Position numbers and translations under genes: made by a program. The notes under the pieces are model-generated. The model had not been told where the DNA came from. It saw only the letters and a list, made by a program, of their open reading frames with translations, and ran no database searches. Shown piece after piece: positions 1 through 8,398 of a stretch of DNA of 64,000 nt (position 1 is its first letter; each line of letters starts with the position of its first letter). The stretch comes from JAYYZW01 sp965217605 (lineage in GTDB: Bacteria > Pseudomonadota > Gammaproteobacteria > Ga0077536). The stretch lies in NCBI GenBank assembly GCA_965217605.1, contig CBDCJB010000003.1:355383-419382 (forward strand), read 5' to 3'.

Positions 1-464
1 GGGACTACACTGCGTCGTTACACGCCTCGCCGCAGACGCCCGCGGCGGGTTTCGAGACCGAGTTAGTGCTGGCGCTCGAGCGCAACGGCACGCCCGTGAC
101 CAATCTTGCGCTGTACCTCGGTTCCGAGTTGCACGGCGCGACGTGGCGGGACGACGGGCGTTATTTCGGTCACCTGCATAGCTACACGCCTAAAGTCGCC
201 GCTATTTTGGAGCTCGCCCACGAGCGCGGCGGTGATCCGGCAGCGCGCGGCGCGCGGATCCAGGAAATGTTGGTGCAGTTGATGTGTCTGCAGTCCGAAT
301 TGGTCTTTCCGGGCCCGGAGGTACCGATGCGCTACGTGTTCCCCGCGCCAGGCCGCTACTACGTGTTCCTGCAGGCGGCGCCTGATGGCGAGCCGCGCGT
401 GTTCCGCTTCGTACTCGACGTGGCCACTGACCCCGAGGAATCGAACTCGAGCGCCGCCCTATGA
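1..464 (+). CDS. Partial secreted protein with YtkA/FixH-like metal-handling motif
   Basis: This is the 3' end of a gene entering from the left edge. The frame is open from base 3, so about 153 residues are visible and the start is outside the window. Two segments, PVTNLALYLG and YFGHLHSYTP, resemble the 'PVTDLxPYLG...FxHLHP' pattern of YtkA/FixH-like periplasmic domains, whose histidines are thought to handle copper. The rest is beta-rich and ends with an acidic, serine-containing tail. The stop overlaps the next start (ATGA), which implies translational coupling with the DUF5667 protein. The family assignment rests on this motif alone. A metal role is inference. Confidence 0.6.
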   Translation, partial: DYTASLHASPQTPAAGFETELVLALERNGTPVTNLALYLGSELHGATWRDDGRYFGHLHSYTPKVAAILELAHERGGDPAARGARIQEMLVQLMCLQSELVFPGPEVPMRYVFPAPGRYYVFLQAAPDGEPRVFRFVLDVATDPEESNSSAAL

Positions 465-1069
465 AGGCTAGAGGTTTCATGGCCGCTGCGTGTCTTCTCG
501 TCGCGACAGGTGCGCATGCGGGGCACGGTTTGATGAACTCATTCGGCGACGTCGAATGGCTGCCGGATCCCGGCGCGACGCCCGACCAGTTTCTCTATCC
601 GGTGGATCGAATGAGAGAACGCATCGAGCTCGAGCTGGCCGAATCGAGCGACGAAGAGATGGCCTTGTGTCTCGCATTCGGTCGCGAAAAACTAGCGGAG
701 GCGACCACAATGATCAACGCAGGGGAGTCCAACGCCGCTGTCGTAGCCATTGAAGCGTATGGTCGATATATCGAGCAGGCCGCGGCAGCCGTCGAAAGCG
801 CGCCGGCAACGCAGGCGCCCACGCGCCGGCATCGATTCGTCAACGCGTTGTTGGAACACCTCTACATCATGTCCGTGGAATATCTCGACATGCCGCTCGA
901 GATCAGACGGGTCGTGGCGGCTGTCTTTACCGCCGACATGGCCCATTACGAACGCCACAGCGCGAAGTTGCCGAAGCGGGCGCAGGAGGCGCTGTTTTTC
1001 AAAGAGGACGAGATCCACTGGTCGCTCGAAATGATCCGTCAGGCCGACCTGCAGAGGATCACGAACTAA
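461..1069 (+). CDS. Secreted DUF5667-like protein
   Basis: The 202-residue protein begins with a short signal peptide (MKARGFMAAACLLVATGAHA) followed by a helical domain. The phrase LYPVDRMRERIELEL resembles the opening of DUF5667, whose members read roughly 'PDSPLYxLKRxxExxxL'. DUF5667 proteins are exported and often accompany sigma or anti-sigma systems in other bacteria, but no such partner is visible here. The start overlaps the upstream stop by four bases, so the two genes are probably co-expressed. Molecular function is unknown. The protein is probably periplasmic or attached to the membrane surface. Confidence 0.65.
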   Translation: MKARGFMAAACLLVATGAHAGHGLMNSFGDVEWLPDPGATPDQFLYPVDRMRERIELELAESSDEEMALCLAFGREKLAEATTMINAGESNAAVVAIEAYGRYIEQAAAAVESAPATQAPTRRHRFVNALLEHLYIMSVEYLDMPLEIRRVVAAVFTADMAHYERHSAKLPKRAQEALFFKEDEIHWSLEMIRQADLQRITN

Positions 1070-1115
1070 TGGGTCATTCTGATCCTTCTATGTATCGTTT
1101 GTTGGGAGCTCTACG

Positions 1116-1535
1116 ATGAAACGATCAGCCTTGTGCCACTGCGGACAAATGAAGATCACGGCTGACGGCGATCCTGAACACGTCATCATTTGTAATTGCA
1201 CCTTATGCCAGCGCCGTACGGGCACGACCTACAACATGAGCGCCTGGTTCGATCGCTCGGCTATCACGATTCAAGGCGAGGTCAAGCAATACGTGCGGAC
1301 CGGTGACGAGGGTGTCGAAATTGAATTTAAACTTTGCCCCGAATGTGGAACGACGATGTATTGGGAAATACCTGCACTGTTCCCGGACGGTGCGGCCGTG
1401 GCCGTCGGATGTTTCGCCGATCCGGATTTTCCGGCGCCGACGATGTCGCTTTATTCCGAGCGTCGGTACCGGTGGGTGCCGAAGCCGGAGAATATCCCGA
1501 GCCACGTCGGCTTTCTCGACAGCGAACTCGAGTAG
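1116..1535 (+). CDS. GFA family protein (glutathione-dependent formaldehyde-activating type, CENP-V/GFA fold)
   Basis: The 139-residue protein has the complete GFA cysteine pattern. CHCGQMKI lies near the N-terminus, CNCTLCQRRTG near residue 30, and CPECGTTMYW near residue 75; together they bind two zinc ions. Family members were named for formaldehyde-glutathione condensation, but most are functionally undefined small-molecule binding enzymes. The protein lacks a signal peptide and should be cytosolic. A GGGAG ribosome-binding site precedes the ATG. Its TAG stop is the first three bases of the adjoining 146-bp repeat. A second GFA gene lies at 25432-25869. Confidence 0.88.
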   Translation: MKRSALCHCGQMKITADGDPEHVIICNCTLCQRRTGTTYNMSAWFDRSAITIQGEVKQYVRTGDEGVEIEFKLCPECGTTMYWEIPALFPDGAAVAVGCFADPDFPAPTMSLYSERRYRWVPKPENIPSHVGFLDSELE

Positions 1536-1678
1536 AAGTGGTCTCAAAACTCGTCTGAGACGTTGATGCTGCGTTGCGCGACCTTCTGCGGTGCTCATTT
1601 ACTGGCGTGTAAACTGCGCTCCTCGAATGGCCGCGCGCCTTGCCTGAACGCTTCAGACGAATTTTGAGACCGCTTCTA
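1533..1678 (+). repeat. Repeat A, copy 1 (MITE-like, terminal inverted repeats)
   Basis: This is a 146-bp element whose ends are imperfect inverted repeats (TAGAAGTGGTCTCAAAAC at the left, the complement of TAGAAGCGGTCTCAAAAT at the right). Copy 2 lies at 13965-14119 in the same orientation. The inner part (GATGCTGCGTT, TGGCGTGTAAACTGCGCTC, GCGCGCCTTGCCTGAACG) is nearly identical in the two copies. No protein is encoded. TA dinucleotides at both ends would fit insertion at a TA target. Confidence 0.85.
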
Positions 1679-1839
1679 GTGTTCTGTCCCGTGAAAAACT
1701 TTCGTAAGTCGCGACGGATTTTTCGTCGATGGCAAGGCATGACGACGCCGTGTAGCGGGCTCTACACAAGGAGGAGTAACGCCGCCAGCGGCGAAAAAGA
1801 CCAGCGAATTATGGAAGTTTTTCATGGGACAGGACACTG
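1677..1839 (+). repeat. Repeat B, copy 1 (MITE-like, about 163 bp)
   Basis: The element begins TAGTGTTCTGTCCCGTGAAA and ends with the complement of a near-identical sequence. The second copy at 44270-44432 is in the opposite orientation. The two are close to identical along their length after reverse complementing. It directly abuts Repeat A, sharing the TA at 1677-1678. It ends two bases before the stop codon of the converging serine hydrolase. No open reading frame of note is present. Confidence 0.85.
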
Positions 1840-1840
1840 G

Positions 1841-2842
1841 TTAAACGCCCACCGTACGAAACACTGCGGTAAAGGGCTCGTGGATCCCCGCGAGATAAAA
1901 CGACTCGAAATCGCCGGCGGTTGAATTCTGTATGAGCGCTGCGCTGATACCTGAGTCTGCGTGGTGCCCCATTGCCGTCGCGTGTCCGGGGATCTGGCCG
2001 AGGTGCCCTTTGAGCTCCAGCTCGCCGATGGTCGAGACCAGGATCCCGTGTGCGTTGTGTGTGATCGGCGAGCCCGGGAAGCTGGCCGGCATGAGATGGT
2101 TGGCCATTTCGTAAAAGCGCTCGGCGTCGAGTACACGCCCGCTGAAGAGGTGATCGATCCAGCGCGCGAGATCGGACGCCGTCGAGACCATGTCACCGGC
2201 GGCGCCTGCGCCTGACAGCGGAAACCAGTCCGTCGCATCCCATACGCCATCGACAGGGTCGCCCGCGCCTTCGATGGACCACTGTCCATCCGTCTCCTCG
2301 GCGTGCATGTAACCGCGCGCGAGACGGTGCGCAGGATAGGCTTCGTCCGTACCGACCCAGGTGTCGGTGAGGCGGAGCGGCACGAGTAGGCGGGCGCGGA
2401 TCTGTTCCGACAACGGCACGCCGCCGGCTTCCGCGGAGATGATCATGCCGGCCAGGATGTAGCCGGTGTTGTTGTATTGCATCTCGCCCCAGGGCTCCTG
2501 TTGCGCGGTGACCTCGAACGCGAAATCGACGATCTCCTGCGGACTCCATCGTTTATCGGAGATCATCGGCATGTGGTTCTCGAACTCGGGCAGGCCGCTG
2601 CGATGGTTCAAGAGGATGCGGACGGGAAGGTGTTCCGCCCCCGCGATATCGGGGAACCAGCGCGCGATGGACTCGTCGAGATCGAGACGGCCTTCCTGCG
2701 CGAGCTGATGAATGACCGCGGCCACGAAGGTCTTGGTGCAGCTGCCGATCCGGAAGAGATGATCGGGGCGCATCGGCACGCGCTCGGCGCGACCGGCCAG
2801 GCCGCTGGTCAAAAGCACTTCCGCCTCGCCGGGAACACACAA
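1841..2842 (-). CDS. Serine hydrolase, class C beta-lactamase/esterase family
   Basis: The protein has the SxxK catalytic motif S-C-T-K (residues 34-37 from the TTG at 2842), a Y-x-N motif in QYNNTGYILAG, and a C-terminal PGHATAMG region in place of the KTG/HTG element. These mark the class C beta-lactamase, DD-peptidase and esterase superfamily. The listed TTG is the only standard start, but the frame continues upstream with family-like sequence (LKNRLQQILDAYVGRG, then ITGVSLAL). The upstream reading begins at an ATA codon (2918-2920) that is followed by S-T-L-K and preceded by a GGAG box at nine bases. The true N-terminus is therefore probably at 2920. No signal peptide is evident. The substrate is unknown. 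Confidence 0.85.
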   Translation of the reverse strand: MCVPGEAEVLLTSGLAGRAERVPMRPDHLFRIGSCTKTFVAAVIHQLAQEGRLDLDESIARWFPDIAGAEHLPVRILLNHRSGLPEFENHMPMISDKRWSPQEIVDFAFEVTAQQEPWGEMQYNNTGYILAGMIISAEAGGVPLSEQIRARLLVPLRLTDTWVGTDEAYPAHRLARGYMHAEETDGQWSIEGAGDPVDGVWDATDWFPLSGAGAAGDMVSTASDLARWIDHLFSGRVLDAERFYEMANHLMPASFPGSPITHNAHGILVSTIGELELKGHLGQIPGHATAMGHHADSGISAALIQNSTAGDFESFYLAGIHEPFTAVFRTVGV

Positions 2843-3028
2843 CGCCAGCGATACGCCGGTGATCCCTCGCCCTACATAGGCGTCCAGGATCTGTTGTAAG
2901 CGATTTTTCAGCGTGCTTATTGCCCTGTGCTCCGGTGCTTTATGCGCCGCAGTGAATCCTATTCGTGGTTTTCGAGTTTTACCGTGGGCAGGCGGGAATG
3001 GGTCTGACTCAGGTTATCCCGCCGCTAA

Positions 3029-4012
3029 TTACGCTGTCGCAGCACGCAGCTCGTCGACGAGTTGATCGATGATACGGGTGGCGGGTTCGATCGTATCAAT
3101 ACGTTCGACCGATTCACCCGCGTACAGCGGCGTCGCTTCGAGATCACCGTCAAAGCCTTCCATCGGCATGAAGACGGTATACCTGGGCAGGGCGATGTTG
3201 TCTTCGCCGACGGTGACAGTGCCGATCTCGTCATGTTCTCCCGGACGCTCACCGGGTGGAGGCTCACCCGCTTCCACCCAGGCGTCATAGCTCGCGTTGC
3301 GGATCACGCGATGGTTTGCATCCGGCCACCCGATGTCGAAGAGCTTTGTGAGTACCGTATCCGACGCCTGGGCGCGGACGATGCGCGCCTTGTAGTCCGG
3401 AAAGGCACGGGCTTCTTCGCTCGCGACGAAACGCGTTCCCAAGGATACGGCGCGTGCACCAGCGGTCAGCGCGGCGGCAATATCATCGCCGGTCGCGATG
3501 CCGCCCGCGGCGATCACGGGTACAGGCCCCAAGGCTGCAACGGTTTGCGGAAGCGTTTCGCCGAGTCGGGCGAGCGCTTTCACATGGCCGCCTGCCTCGA
3601 TGCCCTGCACGATTACGGCGTCGACGCCGGCATCAGCGGCGCTCGACGCTTCATCCGGGTTTCCGACCTGCGCCACGACGAACATATCGCGCTTATGGGC
3701 ATCGGCGACGAATGGTTGCGGATCGCCCCAAAAGAGGACCAGTACCGGTACCCGCGCATCAAAACACGCCTCCACGTCCGAACCATCGGACATGGGCAGG
3801 ATGACGTTCGCGCCGAACGGGCGTGAGGTCAGGTCACGTGTAGCCCCGATCAAGTCGGTCACGAGATGCCTTGGGAGCGCCCCGGCCCCCAACACGCCGA
3901 ATCCGCCGGCTTCAGCGACGGCCGCGGCGAGCGCGGGACCTGCGAGTCCACCGCCCATCCCCGCGTTCCAGATCGGGAGTTTTACACCGAGTCGGTCAAA
4001 GAGGTCGGCCAT
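3029..4012 (-). CDS. Nitronate monooxygenase / 2-nitropropane dioxygenase-like flavoprotein
   Basis: This 327-residue TIM-barrel flavoprotein opens with LFDRLGVKLPIWNAGMGGG, the usual start of the nitronate monooxygenase family. It carries the FMN phosphate-binding stretch (PVIAAGGIATGDDIAAAL) and the QGIEAGGH segment, whose histidine is the catalytic base in characterised enzymes. Family members oxidise alkyl nitronates to carbonyl compounds and nitrite, although many genomic copies may act on other substrates. It is cytosolic and lies alone between the serine hydrolase and the large signalling protein. Confidence 0.9.
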   Translation of the reverse strand: MADLFDRLGVKLPIWNAGMGGGLAGPALAAAVAEAGGFGVLGAGALPRHLVTDLIGATRDLTSRPFGANVILPMSDGSDVEACFDARVPVLVLFWGDPQPFVADAHKRDMFVVAQVGNPDEASSAADAGVDAVIVQGIEAGGHVKALARLGETLPQTVAALGPVPVIAAGGIATGDDIAAALTAGARAVSLGTRFVASEEARAFPDYKARIVRAQASDTVLTKLFDIGWPDANHRVIRNASYDAWVEAGEPPPGERPGEHDEIGTVTVGEDNIALPRYTVFMPMEGFDGDLEATPLYAGESVERIDTIEPATRIIDQLVDELRAATA

Positions 4013-4063
4013 CGTGATTGTCCAACGCCATTATTGCCCCCGCACGGCGATTGCAATTCTGGC

Positions 4064-7000
4064 TCAAGATTGGGTAGAAATCGAAGTGCGCGCGCAATAA
4101 TTCAGGAATTCACGTTCGGGGCTTGACGGCAGGAACAGGAACCCTTGATAACTGTTACAACGCAGGCGCTGCAAGAATTCGAACTGTGCCTGCGTTTCCG
4201 CGCCTTCGGCGACGGTCTTGAGCCCTAAATGGCGCCCCATCGCGACGATCGTTTGACAGATGATCTCGTCATTGCGGTCGCGGCCGATATCGGCGATGAA
4301 CGAACGATCGATCTTGAGCTGGTCGATCGGGAGACGTTGCAGATAGGACAGGGGCGAATAACCGACGCCGAAATCGTCCAGCGCGAAACAGATCCCCAGG
4401 CGGCGCAAGCGCTCCATGATGACGATCGTCGCCTCGATATCCTCAATGACCGTGCCCTCGGTCAATTCTAAAACGAGGTGATGCGGTGGAATGCGATAGG
4501 TCAACAGCAACCGTTCGAGATCTTCGACAAATGCGTCGTCGCGCAACTGCCGAGAACTGACATTAATGGACAGCTCGTCGATGTCGATCGCGCGATCGCG
4601 AATCCACCGGTTGTAAGTCGCGAAGGCCGATTCGAACACCCATTTACCAACCTCAACGATGAGACCGCGCTCCTCGGCGATGGGAATGAACTGAGCCGGC
4701 GCCACCGTGCCGCGCTCCGGATGATGCCATCTGAGCAGGCATTCGGCGCCGATCGTGCGGCCCTTGCGGTTCACTTGAGGCTGGAAATAGATTTCGAGTT
4801 CGTCGTTTTCGACGGCATGGCGCAGATCTTCCTCGATGCGTAGTCGTTGTTGCGCGCTCTCTTCCATTTCACGGCGGAAAAACCGGGTGACGTTTCGACC
4901 GGCGGCCTTGCCGCTGTACATCGCCGTGTCGGCTTCCTTGAGGACATCATCGACGCCTTTACCGGGTTCCGGGAACAGGGAAATACCGATGGTGGGCGTG
5001 ATGTGAAACTGGTGATGTTCGATCTGGAACGGTCGACCCAGCGATTCGTTGATCTTGTCTGCCACTAACTGCGCCTGATGCGCAGTGGCTTCGAAGTCGC
5101 CTGCCAAATCCGGTAACAGCACGACAAATTCATCGCCGCCAAGCCGCGCCACCACGTCCTCCTGCCGCGTCACGTTCTGCAGGCGCGCGGCGACCGCTTG
5201 CAGTAACGCATCCCCCACGGAATGGCCCAAGGTATCGTTGATCTGCTTGAACTGATCCATGTCGATGAACAGCAAGGCCCCGGCCGTACCGCGCCGCGCG
5301 GCAGCGGCAATGCTCGACTCGAGGCGCTCGGAAAAATAGCGGCGGTTGGGCAGTTCGGTGAGCGGGTCGTAAAGCGCGAGTCGTTGCACTTCGTCTTCGG
5401 CGTGTTTGAGGACCGAGATGTCGTAGATCGCGCCGAGGATCCCGATTACCGCGCCATCGTCATCGTGTATGGGGACTTTCGTGACTTCGAACCAACGGTG
5501 GATGCCCAGGCGATCGACGAACGGCGTCTCGAGTTTGAAATGGCTGGAATCGCCGTTCAGCAGAGGCTGAGCTTGGTGTTTGAACCGGTCCGCATCGTCG
5601 GACCACCACAACTCATCATCGGTCTTGCCAACCAGATCGTCAGGGTCGGAGAAGTCGGCCAACTCGGCAAAATATTCATTGCAGCCGAGATAGCGAAGTT
5701 CACGATCCTGCCAGAAGATACCCTGTGGCACGGTATCGATGATCAATTCGAGGAATTTTTGAGAACGCTCGAGCGCTGCTTGGGTTTGTTTGACTGCGGA
5801 GATGTCCGTATGCGTCCCGATCATCTTGGTAACGCGGCCCGCGTCGTCAAATGCCGCCGCGCGCCCACGGATCAGCGTCCAGTGATAGCTCCCGTGTGCG
5901 CGGCGCAGACGGCTTTCCAATTCGTAAGTCGGTTTGTGCCCACCTAGGTACTGGCGAACCTCGGACAATGCCTTTGCGCGGTCCTCGGGGTGCAGGTGAT
6001 CTGCGAGTGCTGCGCCGGTGCCGATAGCCTTTTCATCGGAATAGCCGAGATCGCGAAAGTGACGTCCGAACGCCACCATGCAATCGGAACCGGACTCCCA
6101 TTCCCAGACGCCCTGATCACCGCCTTCGATCGCGGCGTTTAATCGTTGCTCGCTGGCCTCAAGTTCGCCATGGGTGCGTTCCCGTTCGAGCTCGACCGCC
6201 GCACGGGCGGCGAAAATGTCGATAACCGTGCGTAAACGCGAGGAGTCCGACGGCGGCCGGGTGAACAGCAATCCAAAAATTCCGATGACGTCTCCGTCGG
6301 CGGAGCTCAGCCGCTGCCCGGCATAACCGCGGATATTCCATTCGCGCAGTATGTGGTTATCCGGGTATTCCACACCCATGTCGGTCGGCATATGACAGTC
6401 CGTTAAGCGTACGGTGTCGTCACAACCGGTGCCGGCGAGTGTATAGGTCAAACCATCCAACGGGGTTTTAGGCGGAAAACAAGCGGTGACTGTCGCGGTG
6501 CCATCGCCGTTGAGCAGCGCGACGAAGGCATACTCGGCGTCGGCGAGGTCGGCCGCGGCTTTGGTCAACGCGTTCAGGAGCCGGGCCTGTTGTCCCGAGG
6601 TCAGCGCATTGGCGACGATGCGAAGCTGTTGTTCGCGGTGCAGCCGCTCCGTAATGTCTTGCAGTACGCCGAGCACGCCGATCACCGTGCCGTCGGGCGC
6701 GCGTAATGCAACCTCGGTCGTTTCAAACGAGATCGCTTCTCCGTGGGCGGTCGTGATCTGTCGCTCGACGACGATTTTCTGTTCCTCGCCGGTGATCAGA
6801 CGGCGGTCGTCTGCGCGGAATTTCTCGGCCAGTTCGAGCCACGGCAGGTTGTAGTCGCTTCTACCCACAATGTCGGCTGGACGGGCCAAACCGAGGAGGG
6901 CCGCGAGGTGGTCGTTGCACCCGAGGTAACGGCTATCCGTATCTTTCCAAAAGATACTGTGGGGCACCGTATCGATCACCGTTTCGAGGAAACGCCGCGA

Positions 7001-8200
7001 TTCGATGAGGCGCGCTTCGGCCTCCTTCAGCGATGAAATGTCGACGTGCGTGCCGATCACGCGAGTGACGCGACCGTTTGCGTTGCGTTCGAGTACGCGG
7101 CCCCGTTCGAGTACGGCGATGTAATGGCCGTCACGGTGCCGGAACCGTTGTTCGACCTGAAAATCATCGCGCTCACCCTTGAGCATGGGCATGATCGCCT
7201 CGTAGGAGGCGGCCGCATCGTCCGGATGCATGATGCGTTGAATATCCTCGCGAGTCGAAGTGATGCTGCCTTCGCGATAGCCGAACAGCGCGTACCACTC
7301 GCGGGAGAAATGCACGCGGTCGTCGTCGGGCTCCCATTCCCAGAGCCCTTGACGGCCGTTTTCGAGCGCGATTTGCAAGCGCCGATCCTGCGCTTTGTCC
7401 GCGGTGATCTCCGTGAACGTACCGATCAGTCTTTTGACCCGGCCTCGGGCATCGCGCTCGGGTGCGCGGCCCCGGACCATAAAGTAGCCGTAGCTGCCGT
7501 TGACCCTACGCAACCGGATCTCGCCTTCCAATGATGGGACATCGCCGCGCAGGTAATTGAGTATGAGGTCGCGCATGTAAGCCGCGTCGTCGGGATGCAT
7601 GCGCGACATGAGATCGGCGCCGCTGACTTCCGCGCCGAGGTCATAGGCCTCCATGCGGGGACTCCAAAAACCGTGCCGCCTGAAGACGTCGGCATTGACG
7701 TCCCATTCCCAAATCCCCTGTTGGCCGCTTTCCAACGCGAAATGCAGCAATTGCTCTTGAACGTTCAGCCCTAGCTGCGAATGCTCTGGGTCCGAGTTCG
7801 GAGCGGCGTACGATTCATCGTTGCGCAAGGTGATGACCGAGCCGCCCGGGGCACCTTGGCGCCCGGATTCGATCGCTTGTGTCTGCATACGGACGCGGCA
7901 GACGACGGCGTCTCCTACTACCAATGAAACGCGATGGCCGCCGGGCGGAGGTGGCTCGCTGGCGTCGAGCGTCGCAACCGTATGATCGCCCCCCGTAGCA
8001 ATACGCAAGACGACCGACCAGTGAGCGCCATAGGCGTCGCTTTCGGACCAGCGTGTCAGGGCTTCCGCGGCGCGGTTCACGCGCCGAATGCAATGCAGGT
8101 CATCGAGTACGATGAGCCCATCGCGGATGAGATCGAAGGCGGCGTCGACCAGGCGATCCGTGTCGCTGAACTTGTCGTCTATCTGAAACTGCGTAGACAT
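4064..8200 (-). CDS. Large c-di-GMP signalling protein: six PAS, one GAF, GGDEF and EAL domains
   Basis: The order in this 1378-residue protein is PAS (about 15-125), PAS (150-270), PAS (275-395), PAS (398-520), GAF (530-680), PAS (683-805), PAS (812-932), GGDEF (938-1105) and EAL (1118-1370). The diguanylate cyclase motif GGDEF is intact at 1021-1025. An RxxD product-inhibition site (1012-1015) lies five residues before it. The EAL signature reads E-C-L (1153-1155), but the glutamate and the DDFGVGYS loop are kept, so phosphodiesterase activity is plausible. No transmembrane segment is evident, which suggests a cytosolic sensor of redox state, light or small ligands. Several PAS units read (Q/G)xWEWE and are probably internal duplications. 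Confidence 0.93.
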   Translation of the reverse strand: MSTQFQIDDKFSDTDRLVDAAFDLIRDGLIVLDDLHCIRRVNRAAEALTRWSESDAYGAHWSVVLRIATGGDHTVATLDASEPPPPGGHRVSLVVGDAVVCRVRMQTQAIESGRQGAPGGSVITLRNDESYAAPNSDPEHSQLGLNVQEQLLHFALESGQQGIWEWDVNADVFRRHGFWSPRMEAYDLGAEVSGADLMSRMHPDDAAYMRDLILNYLRGDVPSLEGEIRLRRVNGSYGYFMVRGRAPERDARGRVKRLIGTFTEITADKAQDRRLQIALENGRQGLWEWEPDDDRVHFSREWYALFGYREGSITSTREDIQRIMHPDDAAASYEAIMPMLKGERDDFQVEQRFRHRDGHYIAVLERGRVLERNANGRVTRVIGTHVDISSLKEAEARLIESRRFLETVIDTVPHSIFWKDTDSRYLGCNDHLAALLGLARPADIVGRSDYNLPWLELAEKFRADDRRLITGEEQKIVVERQITTAHGEAISFETTEVALRAPDGTVIGVLGVLQDITERLHREQQLRIVANALTSGQQARLLNALTKAAADLADAEYAFVALLNGDGTATVTACFPPKTPLDGLTYTLAGTGCDDTVRLTDCHMPTDMGVEYPDNHILREWNIRGYAGQRLSSADGDVIGIFGLLFTRPPSDSSRLRTVIDIFAARAAVELERERTHGELEASEQRLNAAIEGGDQGVWEWESGSDCMVAFGRHFRDLGYSDEKAIGTGAALADHLHPEDRAKALSEVRQYLGGHKPTYELESRLRRAHGSYHWTLIRGRAAAFDDAGRVTKMIGTHTDISAVKQTQAALERSQKFLELIIDTVPQGIFWQDRELRYLGCNEYFAELADFSDPDDLVGKTDDELWWSDDADRFKHQAQPLLNGDSSHFKLETPFVDRLGIHRWFEVTKVPIHDDDGAVIGILGAIYDISVLKHAEDEVQRLALYDPLTELPNRRYFSERLESSIAAAARRGTAGALLFIDMDQFKQINDTLGHSVGDALLQAVAARLQNVTRQEDVVARLGGDEFVVLLPDLAGDFEATAHQAQLVADKINESLGRPFQIEHHQFHITPTIGISLFPEPGKGVDDVLKEADTAMYSGKAAGRNVTRFFRREMEESAQQRLRIEEDLRHAVENDELEIYFQPQVNRKGRTIGAECLLRWHHPERGTVAPAQFIPIAEERGLIVEVGKWVFESAFATYNRWIRDRAIDIDELSINVSSRQLRDDAFVEDLERLLLTYRIPPHHLVLELTEGTVIEDIEATIVIMERLRRLGICFALDDFGVGYSPLSYLQRLPIDQLKIDRSFIADIGRDRNDEIICQTIVAMGRHLGLKTVAEGAETQAQFEFLQRLRCNSYQGFLFLPSSPEREFLNYCARTSISTQS

Positions 8201-8398
8201 CGCGTGGGCTTATTGATGTTGATACGGCCCAGTCAAATGGATTGCATCTGGCGGGCGCCCGGGCGAACGCCAGCCGGTTTCAGTTATCCTTATTGAATAA
8301 TGGTGATGATGTAGCGAGAGATTTTAGAGTATAGCCAGTGCGTGTATCTGCATCACACGTTAGTCTAGTGTAGACGACGCCCCGTTGTCCTGCATTAC

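Noticed and set aside
8201..8398. 198-base gap between the GGDEF/EAL gene and the CoA transferase
   Set aside because: It is slightly AT-rich and may hold a promoter, but no defined site, RNA or gene could be supported.
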